A stretch of 64,000 bases of DNA from Curvibacter lanceolatus ATCC 14669 (GTDB lineage Bacteria; Pseudomonadota; Gammaproteobacteria; Burkholderiales; Burkholderiaceae_C). The notes under the pieces were generated by a model, which was not told where the DNA came from, did no database searches, and saw only the letters and a program-made list of their open reading frames with translations. Where the stretch lies: contig NZ_KB906254.1 in the NCBI RefSeq assembly GCF_000381265.1, positions 416,600 to 480,599 of the forward strand, read 5' to 3'. The stretch's first letter is position 1. Each line of letters begins with the position of its first letter. Shown piece after piece: positions 50,623-58,573 of the stretch. Position numbers and translations under genes: made by a program.

Positions 50623-50708
50623 ATGTATTCGATCGAGTACGATTTTCGCGTGTGCACGGTCAGAACCCTCCTTGCTTTCGACGCTTGGCCGCCACCGTCG
50701 AGGAGTGA
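50623..50708 (+). pseudogene. Remnant of a RelE/HigB-type toxin gene
   Basis: ATG 50623 begins MYSIEYDFRV and reaches LAFDAW, resembling the start of HigB/RelE toxins, then leaves the frame; the last codons GAG GAG TGA in another frame end 6 bases before the antitoxin ATG as expected of the toxin 3' end. Both ends seem joined by an internal deletion of about 200 bases. Inferred from context only. Confidence 0.4.
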
Positions 50709-50714
50709 AGCCCC

Positions 50715-51020
50715 ATGAGCCCCAAAATCAAAGTGTCTGAGCTGCCTGAATTCAACATCGCCGAGTACCTGAAAGATGGAGATTCCTTGGCCGCCTACTT
50801 GACCTTGGTGCTGGAGGAGAACGATCCAGCGGCTCTGGCACAGGCCTTGGGCGTCATGGCCCGGGCCCGGGGCATGACCGAGATCGCCAAGGCCAGTGGT
50901 ATCGGCCGCGAGGCCTTGTACAAAGCCCTGCGCCCCGACGCACAGCCCCGTTTTGAGACCATTGCCCGGGTGTGCGCGGCGCTGGGGGTGAAACTGGTGG
51001 CACTGCCGGCCGATGCCTGA
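50715..51020 (+). CDS. HigA-like addiction module antitoxin (orphan)
   Basis: 101 residues. NIAEYLKDGDSLAAYLTLVLEENDPAALAQALGVMARARGMTEIAKASGIGREALYKAL is the antidote-protein family pattern with a helix-turn-helix at about 55 to 78. It would normally neutralise a RelE/HigB toxin encoded just upstream, which here looks deleted. Confidence 0.88.
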   Translation: MSPKIKVSELPEFNIAEYLKDGDSLAAYLTLVLEENDPAALAQALGVMARARGMTEIAKASGIGREALYKALRPDAQPRFETIARVCAALGVKLVALPADA

Positions 51021-51097
51021 CGGGGCCTGATGAGGCCTCCTGCAGATTGGAGCAGGGGCCGACTGGATGGTCGCCGGCATGACCCAGCCGGCCAGCT

Positions 51098-51481
51098 TCA
51101 AGCCACCTCGGGCCGCACCGAAGGCGCCTGCCGCGCCAACCGCAAGGCCCCGATCGCCTCGCCGACCGCGCCGGCGCGGCGCTCCATCTCGGCCTGCAGC
51201 ACCCGCAACAGCGCACGCAACTCATCCGGCCGCACGCTGAAGTCTTCGGGCTGCTCGAGCAGGCCCAGCGGCGACAGCAGCCCGCTGAGACAGGCCTGCG
51301 CCAGATGCGCCTCCTGCAGGCGCCCGAATGTATCCTCCAGTTCCAGGGCCAGATCGGCAGCCTGGCGGCAGGCTGCGTCACACGATGCCGTCGCCACGTT
51401 GGCCTTCACACACTGGTTCATGGCCATGGTCATCACGTGGCAGCGGGCCGGGCCCGGACGGACAGGGGAATCAACGGGCAT
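51098..51481 (-). CDS. Hypothetical protein, helical
   Basis: 127 residues from ATG 51481; ATGs near 51433 (MTMAMNQ) are alternatives. Two-helix pattern: AACRQAADLALELEDTFGRLQEAHLAQACLSGLL and RPDELRALLRVLQAEMERRAGAVGEAIGALRLAR. No family recognised with certainty; it has the look of small helical proteins often found in phage islands. A longer frame to 51793 is not supported. Confidence 0.6.
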   Translation of the reverse strand: MPVDSPVRPGPARCHVMTMAMNQCVKANVATASCDAACRQAADLALELEDTFGRLQEAHLAQACLSGLLSPLGLLEQPEDFSVRPDELRALLRVLQAEMERRAGAVGEAIGALRLARQAPSVRPEVA

Positions 51482-51646
51482 ATGGGGCGGGGTTCCTTTC
51501 AGTCGGTGGCAACGGCTGGCGGCCAGGGGTGCAGGCCAGGGGACAGGCTGCGCTCGGCCCGAAGCGAGGCGCTCATGGCGTGCGCTATCCTGTTTGAGGA
51601 ATGATGGACCTACCAGTTGAGTGACTGTAGCGAGATAAATCGCGCA

Positions 51647-52006
51647 ATGATTTTTTCGAGTGAGACAAATTACCCAAAGGTGGGTGAGCGCTTCCGAGTG
51701 GAGCGTGATCGATTGGCGCTGTCGCAAGAAGCCATGGCGACGTGCCTGGGTGTCTCGCGTCGGACCCTGTTGGCCTGGGAGAAGGGTGAACAATTTCCGA
51801 ACGGTCTGGCGCTAAGTCAAGCAGCTGATATGGGCGCTGATGTTCTCTATGTTCTCACCGGCCAGCGCACACCTACGCCAGCCCAATCCTTGTCACCTGA
51901 GGACTCAGAGTTACTGGCGGACTACCGCGCCGCCACGCCAGAGGACCAGGTGCTTGTCCGGCGAATGCTTGCCCTGGTCGCCGAGCATGGCCGCCAAAAG
52001 GCTTGA
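51647..52006 (+). CDS. XRE family phage-type repressor
   Basis: 119 residues from ATG 51647. Helix-turn-helix at about 8 to 50: VGERFRVERDRLALSQEAMATCLGVSRRTLLAWEKGEQFPN. The C-terminal part (LLADYRAATPEDQVLVRRMLALVAEHG) is the short dimerising tail of small prophage regulators. It is isolated in a defence/addiction island, not next to a cro gene. Confidence 0.82.
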   Translation: MIFSSETNYPKVGERFRVERDRLALSQEAMATCLGVSRRTLLAWEKGEQFPNGLALSQAADMGADVLYVLTGQRTPTPAQSLSPEDSELLADYRAATPEDQVLVRRMLALVAEHGRQKA

Positions 52007-52159
52007 GTCTCGCGCGCTGTAGGGCGCCGCAGGGCGAATGGGCCGACGCCCCGCCCCGGGATCAGTTCGCGGAGCGCCCGGAGCCACCCGGGGCGTCTAG
52101 TTCGGGGCCGATCCAACGATCAAGGCGACCGTGGGTTAGAGCTGAATGCGTGACTGTAA

Positions 52160-52181
52160 AATGCATGCATTGAATGCATTC
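52160..52181. promoter_or_regulatory. Abutting palindromes, operator of the FitAB-like operon
   Basis: AATGCATGCATT (52160-52171) directly followed by GAATGCATTC (52172-52181). Both are perfect palindromes sharing ATGCATT. They lie 13 bases before the antitoxin start, the usual place for autoregulation by ribbon-helix-helix antitoxins. Confidence 0.6.
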
Positions 52182-52193
52182 AAGGGGATCGTC

Positions 52194-52448
52194 ATGGCCA
52201 TGCTGACAGTTCGCAATCTTTCCGAGGAAGTGCATCGTGCGCTCCGCGTCCGTGCTGCCCTGCACGGCCAGAGCATGGAGGCCGAGGTGCGCGAGATTTT
52301 GGAGTCAGCGATCAGCCCGAAGGGGCGCGTGAAGCTGGGTTCGCTCTTGGCCGACCTGGGCCGGCAAGCCCAGCTGAGCGATGAAGAATTCTCGGTGTTC
52401 GAGTCAGTGCGTGACAAGGCGCCTGCTCGCCAGGTGAGCTTCGAATGA
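52194..52448 (+). CDS. FitA-like ribbon-helix-helix antitoxin
   Basis: 84 residues from ATG 52194 with GGGGAT upstream. MLTVRNLSEEVHRALRVRAALHGQSMEAEVREILESAI is a typical FitA/Arc-like DNA-binding start; the C-terminal half should wrap the toxin. It overlaps the PIN toxin gene by 4 bases. A frame start at 52146 would include its own operator and is rejected. Confidence 0.9.
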   Translation: MAMLTVRNLSEEVHRALRVRAALHGQSMEAEVREILESAISPKGRVKLGSLLADLGRQAQLSDEEFSVFESVRDKAPARQVSFE

Positions 52449-52867
52449 TCTTGCTTGATACCAACGTGCTGTCAGAGCCGCTCCGGCACGCTCCTGAACC
52501 ACGGGTCATCGAGTGGATCGACGCCCAGGCGATGGAGACCTTGTTCCTCTCCGCCATCACGGTCGCTGAGTTGCGGGCAGGTGTCGCCCTGCTGCCGGCC
52601 GGCAAGCGGCGCGCAGGCCTGCAAGAAAACTTGGAAAAGCGTGTGCTGCCTTTGTTCTCCGGCCGCGTGCTGCCCTTTGACTTGGCCTGTACCCAGGCCT
52701 ATGCGGCACTCATGGCCAAAGCCCGCAGCGCTGGCTTGGCCGTCGCCCCCGCCGATGGCTACATTGCGGCGATCGCCGCGGCCAATGGGTTCGCTGTCGC
52801 AACCCGAGACACCAGTCCGTTCGAGGCGGCGGGCGTCACCGTCATCAATCCCTGGGCGCAGGCATGA
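52445..52867 (+). CDS. FitB/VapC-like PIN-domain toxin
   Basis: 140 residues. Acidic PIN residues are present: MILLDTNVLSE (Asp5), ITVAELRAG (Glu), APADGYIAAIAAANG (Asp) and ATRDTSPF (Asp). Likely a site-specific RNase held inactive by FitA. Translation is coupled to the antitoxin by ATGA overlap. It appears intact. Confidence 0.9.
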   Translation: MILLDTNVLSEPLRHAPEPRVIEWIDAQAMETLFLSAITVAELRAGVALLPAGKRRAGLQENLEKRVLPLFSGRVLPFDLACTQAYAALMAKARSAGLAVAPADGYIAAIAAANGFAVATRDTSPFEAAGVTVINPWAQA

Positions 52868-53606
52868 ACCTGCTCACGCAGCAGGGGCCGCATTGAGGCC
52901 TGTGCTCAGGCCGGGCTCTGCGCTCTGAAAGTCTGGAAAAGCGAGTGGAGTCCTCGCTCTGAAACCCTGTTTCTCATGCATGAGAAAATCGCCCCCCTTG
53001 CCAGTGTTACTCGCCATTTTGGTAGCACCTCATGGAGCACCGGCAGATCCAATAGACCCCCAAATCAGGTAATTCGACGTGAACCTGACAGCCGCGCCAG
53101 GCAACGATCTCAGAGGAGAACAGCCCTCCTACAGCATGCACCGGCTCAGCGTTGCACCGATGATGGATTGGGCTGAATGAAATAAAAAACTCAATGGAAT
53201 CAATTGGTTGGGTTTATTGTGATTGCCCATGTAGCACTTTCGTGGGACTGGGGTGCACAGATTGAGGCCCCGGGCCATCTCGTCGCGAAGGCTGTTACGA
53301 CATTTTTCGGGGTTATGGGGCAGGACGTTTGGTAGCACTTCGCCAGCGTCTGATGTTCCACTTGGCGCCGGAGGTCTGGCAAGATGCCAGCCGTGCGGCC
53401 ACGGCTGCAATTGGTCATCATCTAGCTTTTGCTCAAAATACCCAGAATGGCGCCCCGAATGGGCTTGCACGTTTAGTGTATGCTTCCGATTTAAAACGGT
53501 GACGGCCTCGGGCCACCCACGTCACTTGGATACGCGACGGAATTCAGTCAATAGCAGTCACCTCACACCTTCCTCCAATTTGCACAAGTGCGCGCCAAAT
53601 TGACAT
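52868..53606. other. 739-base stretch without recognisable gene
   Basis: No convincing reading frame, RNA gene or terminator is seen. The word GTAGCAC occurs three times (near 53020, 53230 and 53331), twice preceded by TTTG. Composition is lower in GC than the chromosome. It lies between the toxin-antitoxin island and prophage B cargo, so it could contain the attachment site, which I cannot define. Confidence 0.5.
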
Positions 53607-54082
53607 GAACATCAAATTTCTCAAGCTCACGGGCTCTGGCCATTTCCTGACTCGCCTCGCCGCATGTGTGGTCCTGCCCCTCGCGCTGGGGGGGCTGTGG
53701 AGCTTACGGGCCTGCCTTTAGCGAATCTAAGGCTCCGAGTCCTTCTCTTGGAGCGGTCTATCTATATCGACTGCCAGCTTTTGCGGCTGGAGGGCTTACT
53801 CCGCCAATCCTGATTGACGGGGTTAAAGTTGCAGTAATGAAGAATGGCGGCTACCTTCGAAGAGAACTTACACCCGGCCACCATACTGTTGTGGTCCAAA
53901 GTGCTCAGCCGACAGGAGTTGATATCAATATTGAGCCGGGCAAAACGCTCTATTTCCGGTACACCATGGAGCTAAGAAGTAGCGGGCTTTATACGGTCCC
54001 GGGTAGTGTGGTTCGTTCGCTCGATAACATCCCACCAGAGGTCGCGTTGGTTGAGCTACAAGAAACCAAGGCGCTTGAGTGA
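53607..54082 (+). pseudogene. DUF2846 lipoprotein, frameshifted at a G7 run
   Basis: ATG 53607 starts MNIKFLKLTGSGHFLTRLAACVVLPLALGG. At seven G (53688-53694) the frame changes; removing one base gives a lipobox LALGGC and continues GAYGPAFSESKAPSPSLGAVYLYRL. The C-terminal part (PPILIDGVKVAVMKNGGYLRREL, DINIEPGKTLYFRY) is a DUF2846 domain. As written it is broken; with one base less it is a 157-residue outer-envelope lipoprotein. Confidence 0.75.
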
Positions 54083-54125
54083 GAACGACGAACCTACTGT
54101 CCCATTTTGATGCGAGTGCGATTCA

Positions 54126-54482
54126 ATGACTCTTTTGAAAACACTCACGGTTGCTTTTTTGTTAGCCAGCCTGATTACAGGGTGTGCCACTCCCAGGTTA
54201 GTTGGAAAAGGGCGCATCCTTGAGGTCGCGGCCCTTGAGGAAGCGACGCCCCAGCAGCGCCGCAGTGATATGGCTCTGGGGCCCATCCCATTGCCATACT
54301 TTACCCCGGTCGCGACACCATGGCGCTTGTACACCGTGCGGCTTCTTGACGGTAGAGACGTCAAGGCGAGGGCTGAAGGTCAGTTGCTGATCGGCACGTG
54401 TGTCACCCTGCATGAGGTTGCTGAGCCTCAACTGAACACTGAAGATTTTGTCGTTGGGCTCACCCCGAGCAACGGCTGCTAG
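54126..54482 (+). CDS. Small lipoprotein, unknown family
   Basis: 118 residues. MTLLKTLTVAFLLASLITGCATP is a lipoprotein signal (Cys20). The mature part has no recognised domain. It follows the DUF2846 lipoprotein by 43 bases, so the two may form one unit exported to the envelope. AT-richer codon use than the chromosome indicates acquisition. Confidence 0.7.
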   Translation: MTLLKTLTVAFLLASLITGCATPRLVGKGRILEVAALEEATPQQRRSDMALGPIPLPYFTPVATPWRLYTVRLLDGRDVKARAEGQLLIGTCVTLHEVAEPQLNTEDFVVGLTPSNGC

Positions 54483-54590
54483 TAACGCTTGACCGGTAAC
54501 GTCCGAAGGCTAGGGCCAGTTAACGCGAACCACAGACCAGTACGAATCGGACAACGTAGCATCTCGCGCTCACGGCGCTAGCCGCTTTGG

Positions 54591-54885
54591 CTATGTATCT
54601 CCCTCGTGGGACCAATGAGTTGGCTGGCTCGAAAGCTGCCGAGCCTCTTTCACTGCGGCGGCGCGTCGATCATCAAGGTATTCGGCCAAGTCTGTGAGGT
54701 GTATACCTCGGCGGCTTCCTGCGAACTTGGCCCAATTCGCTCCAGTGGAATCTGGATGCCGTCGGCCGAAGCCTGGCGCAGAAAATTCTCGGCGGTCAGG
54801 TGAGGGAAGTAGTCGCTCTGCACTGATGCCACAGGAATCACGGCCCGAGGTTGTATTGCGCCATGAGCAGGAAGGCGGTGTTCAT
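54591..54885 (-). pseudogene. Decayed PrtN-family copy
   Basis: Starting at ATG 54885 the sequence follows the intact PrtN gene at 55786 nearly codon for codon (MNTAFLLMAQYN), but lacks one base after codon 12 and another near codon 66, total length 295 against 297 bases. Corrected, it reads AVIPVASVQSDYFPHLTAENFLRQ and continues to ARQLSSQPTHWSHEGDT. It marks an earlier phage end or duplication. Confidence 0.8.
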
Positions 54886-55137
54886 GGGTTAAGGATTGTC
54901 TAACAACGGCCTCCTTGCAAGCACTCATCGGCCGTGCGAAATTTCAATCAAGATCAGTGATGATAGTGCGGCCACTTGGCAAGTGGCGGCCGCTGAGGCA
55001 TGAGCCAAGCTCTGTTGTGTATTACGTATTGATACAAGTGTAATAATGGCTAGGCCACTGCCATGGTGTGCGGTGGCCAGGAACCGGACCTAAGCCAGGT
55101 CTTGCCCTGAAATTCACAACGGTTTCGAAGTCATTAA

Positions 55138-55602
55138 ATGAAAATTAATTACAGAATTATCGGTTTAGCTGTTTCCATCTTGACGCTGACTGGCTGTGCT
55201 TCTGTCAACATGGCTAAGAAGGAGGAAGCCGACAAGGTAAAACAGTTTGCAGCTCCAATTTCGGGGAGCTCAGGTCTCTATGTATACCGAAACGGCCTTT
55301 TTGGAAGTGCGTTGAAGAAGGATATATGGATTGACGGTAAATGCCTTGGTGAGAGCGCATCCGATGTGTTTTTCTACACCCAAGTCGAAGGCGGCAAGAA
55401 GCACAAAATCGAAACCGAGTCAGAATTCTCGCCCAACTCTCTGGAGGTCATCATGGACGCCGGCAAGAACTACTTTATTCGGCAGTACATTAAGATGGGT
55501 GCATTTGTGGCTGGAGCAGACTTGGAGCTGATCCCCGAGGAACAAGGCAAAGCCGATGTGGCCCGGTTGGGTCTGGCGCAGCCAGGGACGTGTAGCAAGT
55601 AA
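55138..55602 (+). CDS. DUF2846-type lipoprotein
   Basis: 154 residues. Signal with lipobox LTLTGCAS (Cys20). The mature region (GSSGLYVYRNGLFGSALKKDIWIDGKCLGESASDVFFYTQVEGGKKHKI and MDAGKNYFIRQYIKMGAFV) fits DUF2846, like the broken gene at 53607. Low GC and unique location between two PrtN copies suggest lysogenic conversion cargo altering the cell envelope. Confidence 0.8.
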   Translation: MKINYRIIGLAVSILTLTGCASVNMAKKEEADKVKQFAAPISGSSGLYVYRNGLFGSALKKDIWIDGKCLGESASDVFFYTQVEGGKKHKIETESEFSPNSLEVIMDAGKNYFIRQYIKMGAFVAGADLELIPEEQGKADVARLGLAQPGTCSK

Positions 55603-55785
55603 ACACTTCTCTTGGAGAATGGCAACGAAAACCCTATTGCCTTCTCCTCGCTAGTGGCAGAACAGTTCCAAACTGTCAAGTCCAACGGCATAAAAGCAAA
55701 TGGGAGGAGCGAGAACGGGTGACTGCTTGTGCTGCCAATCGATGCCAACGCATCAGTCGCAAATTCTGCTTTTTTAGCTTGTTGG

Positions 55786-56082
55786 CTATGTAGCCTGCTT
55801 CTGAGACCAATGCACTGGTTGCCCAGCCAGTTGCCGAGCCTCTTTGACGGCTGCTGCACGTCGATCATCAAGGTATTTGGCCAGATCCGAGAGGTGCACA
55901 CCACGCGCGGCCTTTTGAGACCCTGGTTCAATCCTCACCAGCGGGATCGTGATGTCGCCGGACGAAACTTTGCGCAGAAAATTTTCGGTCGTTAGGTGGG
56001 GGAAGTAATCCTTCACCACGGCCGCAACCGGAATCACCGCTTGAGCGTTGTATTGCGCCATGAGCAGGAAGGCTGTGTTCAT
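55786..56082 (-). CDS. PrtN family protein (pyocin activator type)
   Basis: 98 residues. MNTAFLLMAQYNAQAVIPVAAVVKDYFPHLTTENFLRKVSSGDITIPLVRIE, then GVHLSDLAKYLDDRRAAAVKEA, is the PrtN family, which contains an excisionase-like helix-turn-helix and in Pseudomonas activates pyocin genes. In Burkholderiales prophages it closes the leftward early operon next to the phage end. Start overlaps the preceding 37-residue frame (ATGA). Confidence 0.9.
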   Translation of the reverse strand: MNTAFLLMAQYNAQAVIPVAAVVKDYFPHLTTENFLRKVSSGDITIPLVRIEPGSQKAARGVHLSDLAKYLDDRRAAAVKEARQLAGQPVHWSQKQAT

Positions 56083-56192
56083 GAGTGGTGTCCTGAATCA
56101 AGCGTAGGGTGAGCGAGGCGGCGCCGGGTTGGCTCCGAGGACGGATCGGCACACGTCAATTCGATAAACAGTGCAATGGCGGGGGCGCTCAT
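56079..56192 (-). CDS. 37-residue frame between operon genes
   Basis: ATG 56192 overlaps the stop of the upstream gene (ATGA) and its own TGA overlaps the PrtN ATG (ATGA). It encodes MSAPAIALFIELTCADPSSE and a basic end. The double overlap keeps ribosomes in the operon and argues that it is translated. No family recognised. Confidence 0.5.
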   Translation of the reverse strand: MSAPAIALFIELTCADPSSEPTRRRLAHPTLDSGHHS

Positions 56193-56656
56193 TTCGCATC
56201 CTCCATCCGTCCGTCGCGGTAATACAGCACCTTTCCCATTCGACTGGGCAGTGCAAAGGCATCCATCGCACCAGGCCGCCCATCAAAGGGCCACAGCTCG
56301 GGCGCCTTGTAGGACTCGACTGACGCCCGGCAAGCCGGTGCCGGCTGCAGATGCGCCGTTTGGGGAATGGCCGGCTTCTGTGCCACGGGAATGAGCGTGC
56401 GCGGCAACAGGTTGCCCTGGCCATTGGCCACGGCGTTGACCGCCTCGAGACCCCTCTTGGTGATGACGTACCGGGCAGGCCGGCTCATGTCGACACGGGC
56501 CACCGTGCCGCGCTTGACCATGCTGGCTACGCGAACGCCGGGCGCGGTGGTGCCGATGTGCTTCAGCTTGCCGAACTCGTCCACCGTCAGCGGGCCGTGC
56601 TCTTGCAGGTGCTTCAGGATGGCGATGGTGCTGGGTTGGTAGGTGGGGCCCATCAT
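56189..56656 (-). CDS. Phage winged-helix-like protein, unknown
   Basis: 155 residues from ATG 56656, GGAGGCC upstream. The N-terminal 75 residues (QPSTIAILKHLQEHGPLTVDEFGKLKHIGTTAPGVRVASMVKRGTVARVD) form a winged-helix DNA-binding pattern. The C-terminus (ELWPFDGRPGAMDAFALPSRMGKVLYY) is unique. Part of the leftward operon. Confidence 0.75.
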   Translation of the reverse strand: MMGPTYQPSTIAILKHLQEHGPLTVDEFGKLKHIGTTAPGVRVASMVKRGTVARVDMSRPARYVITKRGLEAVNAVANGQGNLLPRTLIPVAQKPAIPQTAHLQPAPACRASVESYKAPELWPFDGRPGAMDAFALPSRMGKVLYYRDGRMEDAK

Positions 56657-56658
56657 GC

Positions 56659-57258
56659 TCAGGCCTCCGCGCGAAGCGCATGAAATGTTTGAACAAACCG
56701 GTCCCGCCAGGTGGACCAGGGGCAATCGCGCCAACCCTCGAGCAGGTTGTCTGCGGCGGGCCGAACTTCGGCGCCCGGGGTGTCCAAGATCGCCCAGGGT
56801 TCGTGCTGGTCGGCATTCCAAAGCGTCAGATCCCGTCGTTCTGTGGCCAGGGCCACCAGATCGAAGTGCCGGATCGTTGCCCGGTGCGCGGCAAAGGTCG
56901 ACTGCAACCCGTACCAGCGGCGCACCTGCACCGCGTGGACATGCTCAAAGCCGTCCCAAGCTCCCTGCAGGCTCCACTTCACGGGGCTGGCCACATCCCC
57001 TGTGAAAGCCTCATGGGCGTCGTGCATCAGGCAAGCCAGTTGCACGCTGGGGCTCAGGCCCTCACGGGCGGCGAGGGCGCAACACAGCAGGCTGTGCTCG
57101 GCCACGCTGTAGGGGCGCACCGCATGGCCCGTGAAGCGATTGATCTGCGCCAGAGCATGCGCAATGGTCTGAATCTCAAACCGGTTCACCGCCATGCCCA
57201 CACCGGCCAGGTGGTGCTCGGCCCCGCGGGCCGTGATCATCCAGGTATCGGCTGCCAT
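56659..57258 (-). CDS. HD-domain phosphohydrolase, YfbR-like nucleotidase
   Basis: 199 residues. HD residues are in SVAEHSLLCCALAAREG (His) and ACLMHDAHEAFTGD (His-Asp), matching the 5'-deoxynucleotidase YfbR group. It would dephosphorylate deoxynucleotides and so alter the nucleotide pool, a common phage early function. Stops 2 bases before the next start in the operon. Confidence 0.88.
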   Translation of the reverse strand: MAADTWMITARGAEHHLAGVGMAVNRFEIQTIAHALAQINRFTGHAVRPYSVAEHSLLCCALAAREGLSPSVQLACLMHDAHEAFTGDVASPVKWSLQGAWDGFEHVHAVQVRRWYGLQSTFAAHRATIRHFDLVALATERRDLTLWNADQHEPWAILDTPGAEVRPAADNLLEGWRDCPWSTWRDRFVQTFHALRAEA

Positions 57259-57261
57259 GGC

Positions 57262-57651
57262 TCAATCCTTCGGCACAGCCGACTCACCGGCCAGGGCGGC
57301 ATAGGCCGCGCCATCCACGAAGTCGTCCGGGTTGAACTGCCCATTGCGGGCCGAAGCGGCGGAACGGGCCAGCTTGAGCACCTGCATGAAGGCCCAGCCC
57401 TGGCGCTCGGTGAGCGACGTGCCCTCCAGGGCGTTGAAGGCCGCCACGGTGGCCGCCATGCTGCGCTCCTGCTGGGCACCTTCGGCGCTGGTGTCGCGGT
57501 GCACACCACGGTCCAGGATCGTGGCGGCAGCGGTGCGCAAAAAGCTGTCAGCCGAGGCCGGCGGAACCGGTTTTTGAGCCAAAACTGCCTGCGAAACAGG
57601 CAAAACGGCTTTCAAAGGGCGAGCGAGTCTCTTCTGTGTTGAAACAGACAT
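57262..57651 (-). CDS. DUF6378 family phage protein
   Basis: 129 residues. SFLRTAAATILDRGVHRD and AAFNALEGTSLTERQGWAFMQVLKLARSAASARNGQFNPDDFVDGAAYAALAGES match the DUF6378 pattern found in phage early operons; function unknown, thought nucleotide or DNA-metabolism related by context. Ends 3 bases before the HD gene. Confidence 0.8.
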   Translation of the reverse strand: MSVSTQKRLARPLKAVLPVSQAVLAQKPVPPASADSFLRTAAATILDRGVHRDTSAEGAQQERSMAATVAAFNALEGTSLTERQGWAFMQVLKLARSAASARNGQFNPDDFVDGAAYAALAGESAVPKD

Positions 57652-57670
57652 GGAAAAACCTCCGAAGGGT

Positions 57671-58051
57671 TCAAGCAGCGATCAGGGCTGCAGGGGGTTG
57701 GGAAGGGGTTGAGGAAGAGGGCAGCGCCTTGCGGCGTGGCGCCAGGGCCAGCCGCTTGGCGGTGGCATGCAGCTCGGCCGTGCGAAAGTCGCCCCGGCCG
57801 GTGTAGAAGACCCGGGGTCGCGACAGCACCACGTCCACGGGTTGGCCGGCCACCACCTGGGGGCCATGGCGGTGCCACCAGGCAGCCGCCTCACGGCCAG
57901 ACCAGCGCACCAGCCAGCTCTCCACTTGCCGGGATTCAGAACCCAGGCGATCCAAGAGCCGCAGCGTGAGCTGAAACGTGCCGTCCGCAGCAGGAGCAAT
58001 CACAGGCCGCTGCTTGGCAACAAACATGGTCGAAGTGACGAGGGTGGGCAT
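57671..58051 (-). CDS. Phage protein with OB-fold (SSB-like) pattern
   Basis: 126 residues from ATG 58051; a longer frame to 58180 overlaps the upstream gene. ESWLVRWSGREAAAWWHRHGPQVVAGQPVDVVLSRPRVFYTGRGDFRTAELHATAKRLAL resembles the strand pattern of single-stranded DNA-binding proteins (conserved turn before TAELHATA). Assignment tentative. Part of the leftward early operon. Confidence 0.6.
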   Translation of the reverse strand: MPTLVTSTMFVAKQRPVIAPAADGTFQLTLRLLDRLGSESRQVESWLVRWSGREAAAWWHRHGPQVVAGQPVDVVLSRPRVFYTGRGDFRTAELHATAKRLALAPRRKALPSSSTPSQPPAALIAA

Positions 58052-58067
58052 GGCAGGCCTCGCTTGG

Positions 58068-58292
58068 TCAGTGAGACGAGCCGGGAGGCAGGCGGGAAGG
58101 CATGCGCCCCATGGCGGCAGGGGAAACCGCCTCCGCCCGCTTGAGCTCGGCCACCTCGACAGGGGCAGCACGGCGCTCATCGGCCACGGCCTCCATCGCC
58201 TCCAGCTCGCTGGGGCCCCAAAGATGGGCCGTGCCCAGCACCAGGGCCATCACCAGCACGCACAGGGCATTGATCAACGTGGTGCGGCTCAT
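58068..58292 (-). CDS. Small phage membrane protein
   Basis: 74 residues. One N-terminal membrane helix (LINALCVLVMALVLGTAHLW) followed by a polar charged tail. Start overlaps the upstream gene stop (ATGA). Function unknown. Confidence 0.65.
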   Translation of the reverse strand: MSRTTLINALCVLVMALVLGTAHLWGPSELEAMEAVADERRAAPVEVAELKRAEAVSPAAMGRMPSRLPPGSSH

Positions 58293-58573
58293 GGCGTCAC
58301 CTCCGCCAGGTTGCCGAAGTCATCGATCACGGCAGGCGTGGCGCATTGCCAAAGCCGGCCGCGCTCATCCCACATCGACAGCTTCAGGAAATAGCGGAGG
58401 GGCTCCAGAAGCCAGCAGTTGGGTCGCTGATCGCGCATCCTGTACCAGTAGCCCTGCGAGGTGTGGCCGAATTCAGACTCGGCGGTGTAACTGGCCCACC
58501 TGAAGGGCGAACCAGGGCGCAAGACGATGGGCTCCGCCAGCGGCTCGCGAGAGGGCAGGATGGCGGCACTCAT
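58289..58573 (-). CDS. Phage protein, unknown
   Basis: 94 residues from ATG 58573, overlapping the upstream gene stop by 4 bases and the downstream start by 4. Trp/Tyr-rich (FRWASYTAESEFGHTSQGYWYRM), soluble, no known motif. Its place in a chain of coupled genes supports it being real. Confidence 0.7.
   Translation of the reverse strand: MSAAILPSREPLAEPIVLRPGSPFRWASYTAESEFGHTSQGYWYRMRDQRPNCWLLEPLRYFLKLSMWDERGRLWQCATPAVIDDFGNLAEVTP

Noticed and set aside
53129..53470. Open frames in the gap after the FitB-like gene, considered as an integrase remnant
   Set aside because: No tyrosine or serine recombinase motif (RHxxR-Y or catalytic Ser region) could be seen.
54606..54803. Short plus-strand frame at 54606
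   Set aside because: It is antisense to the decayed PrtN copy, which explains the sequence.
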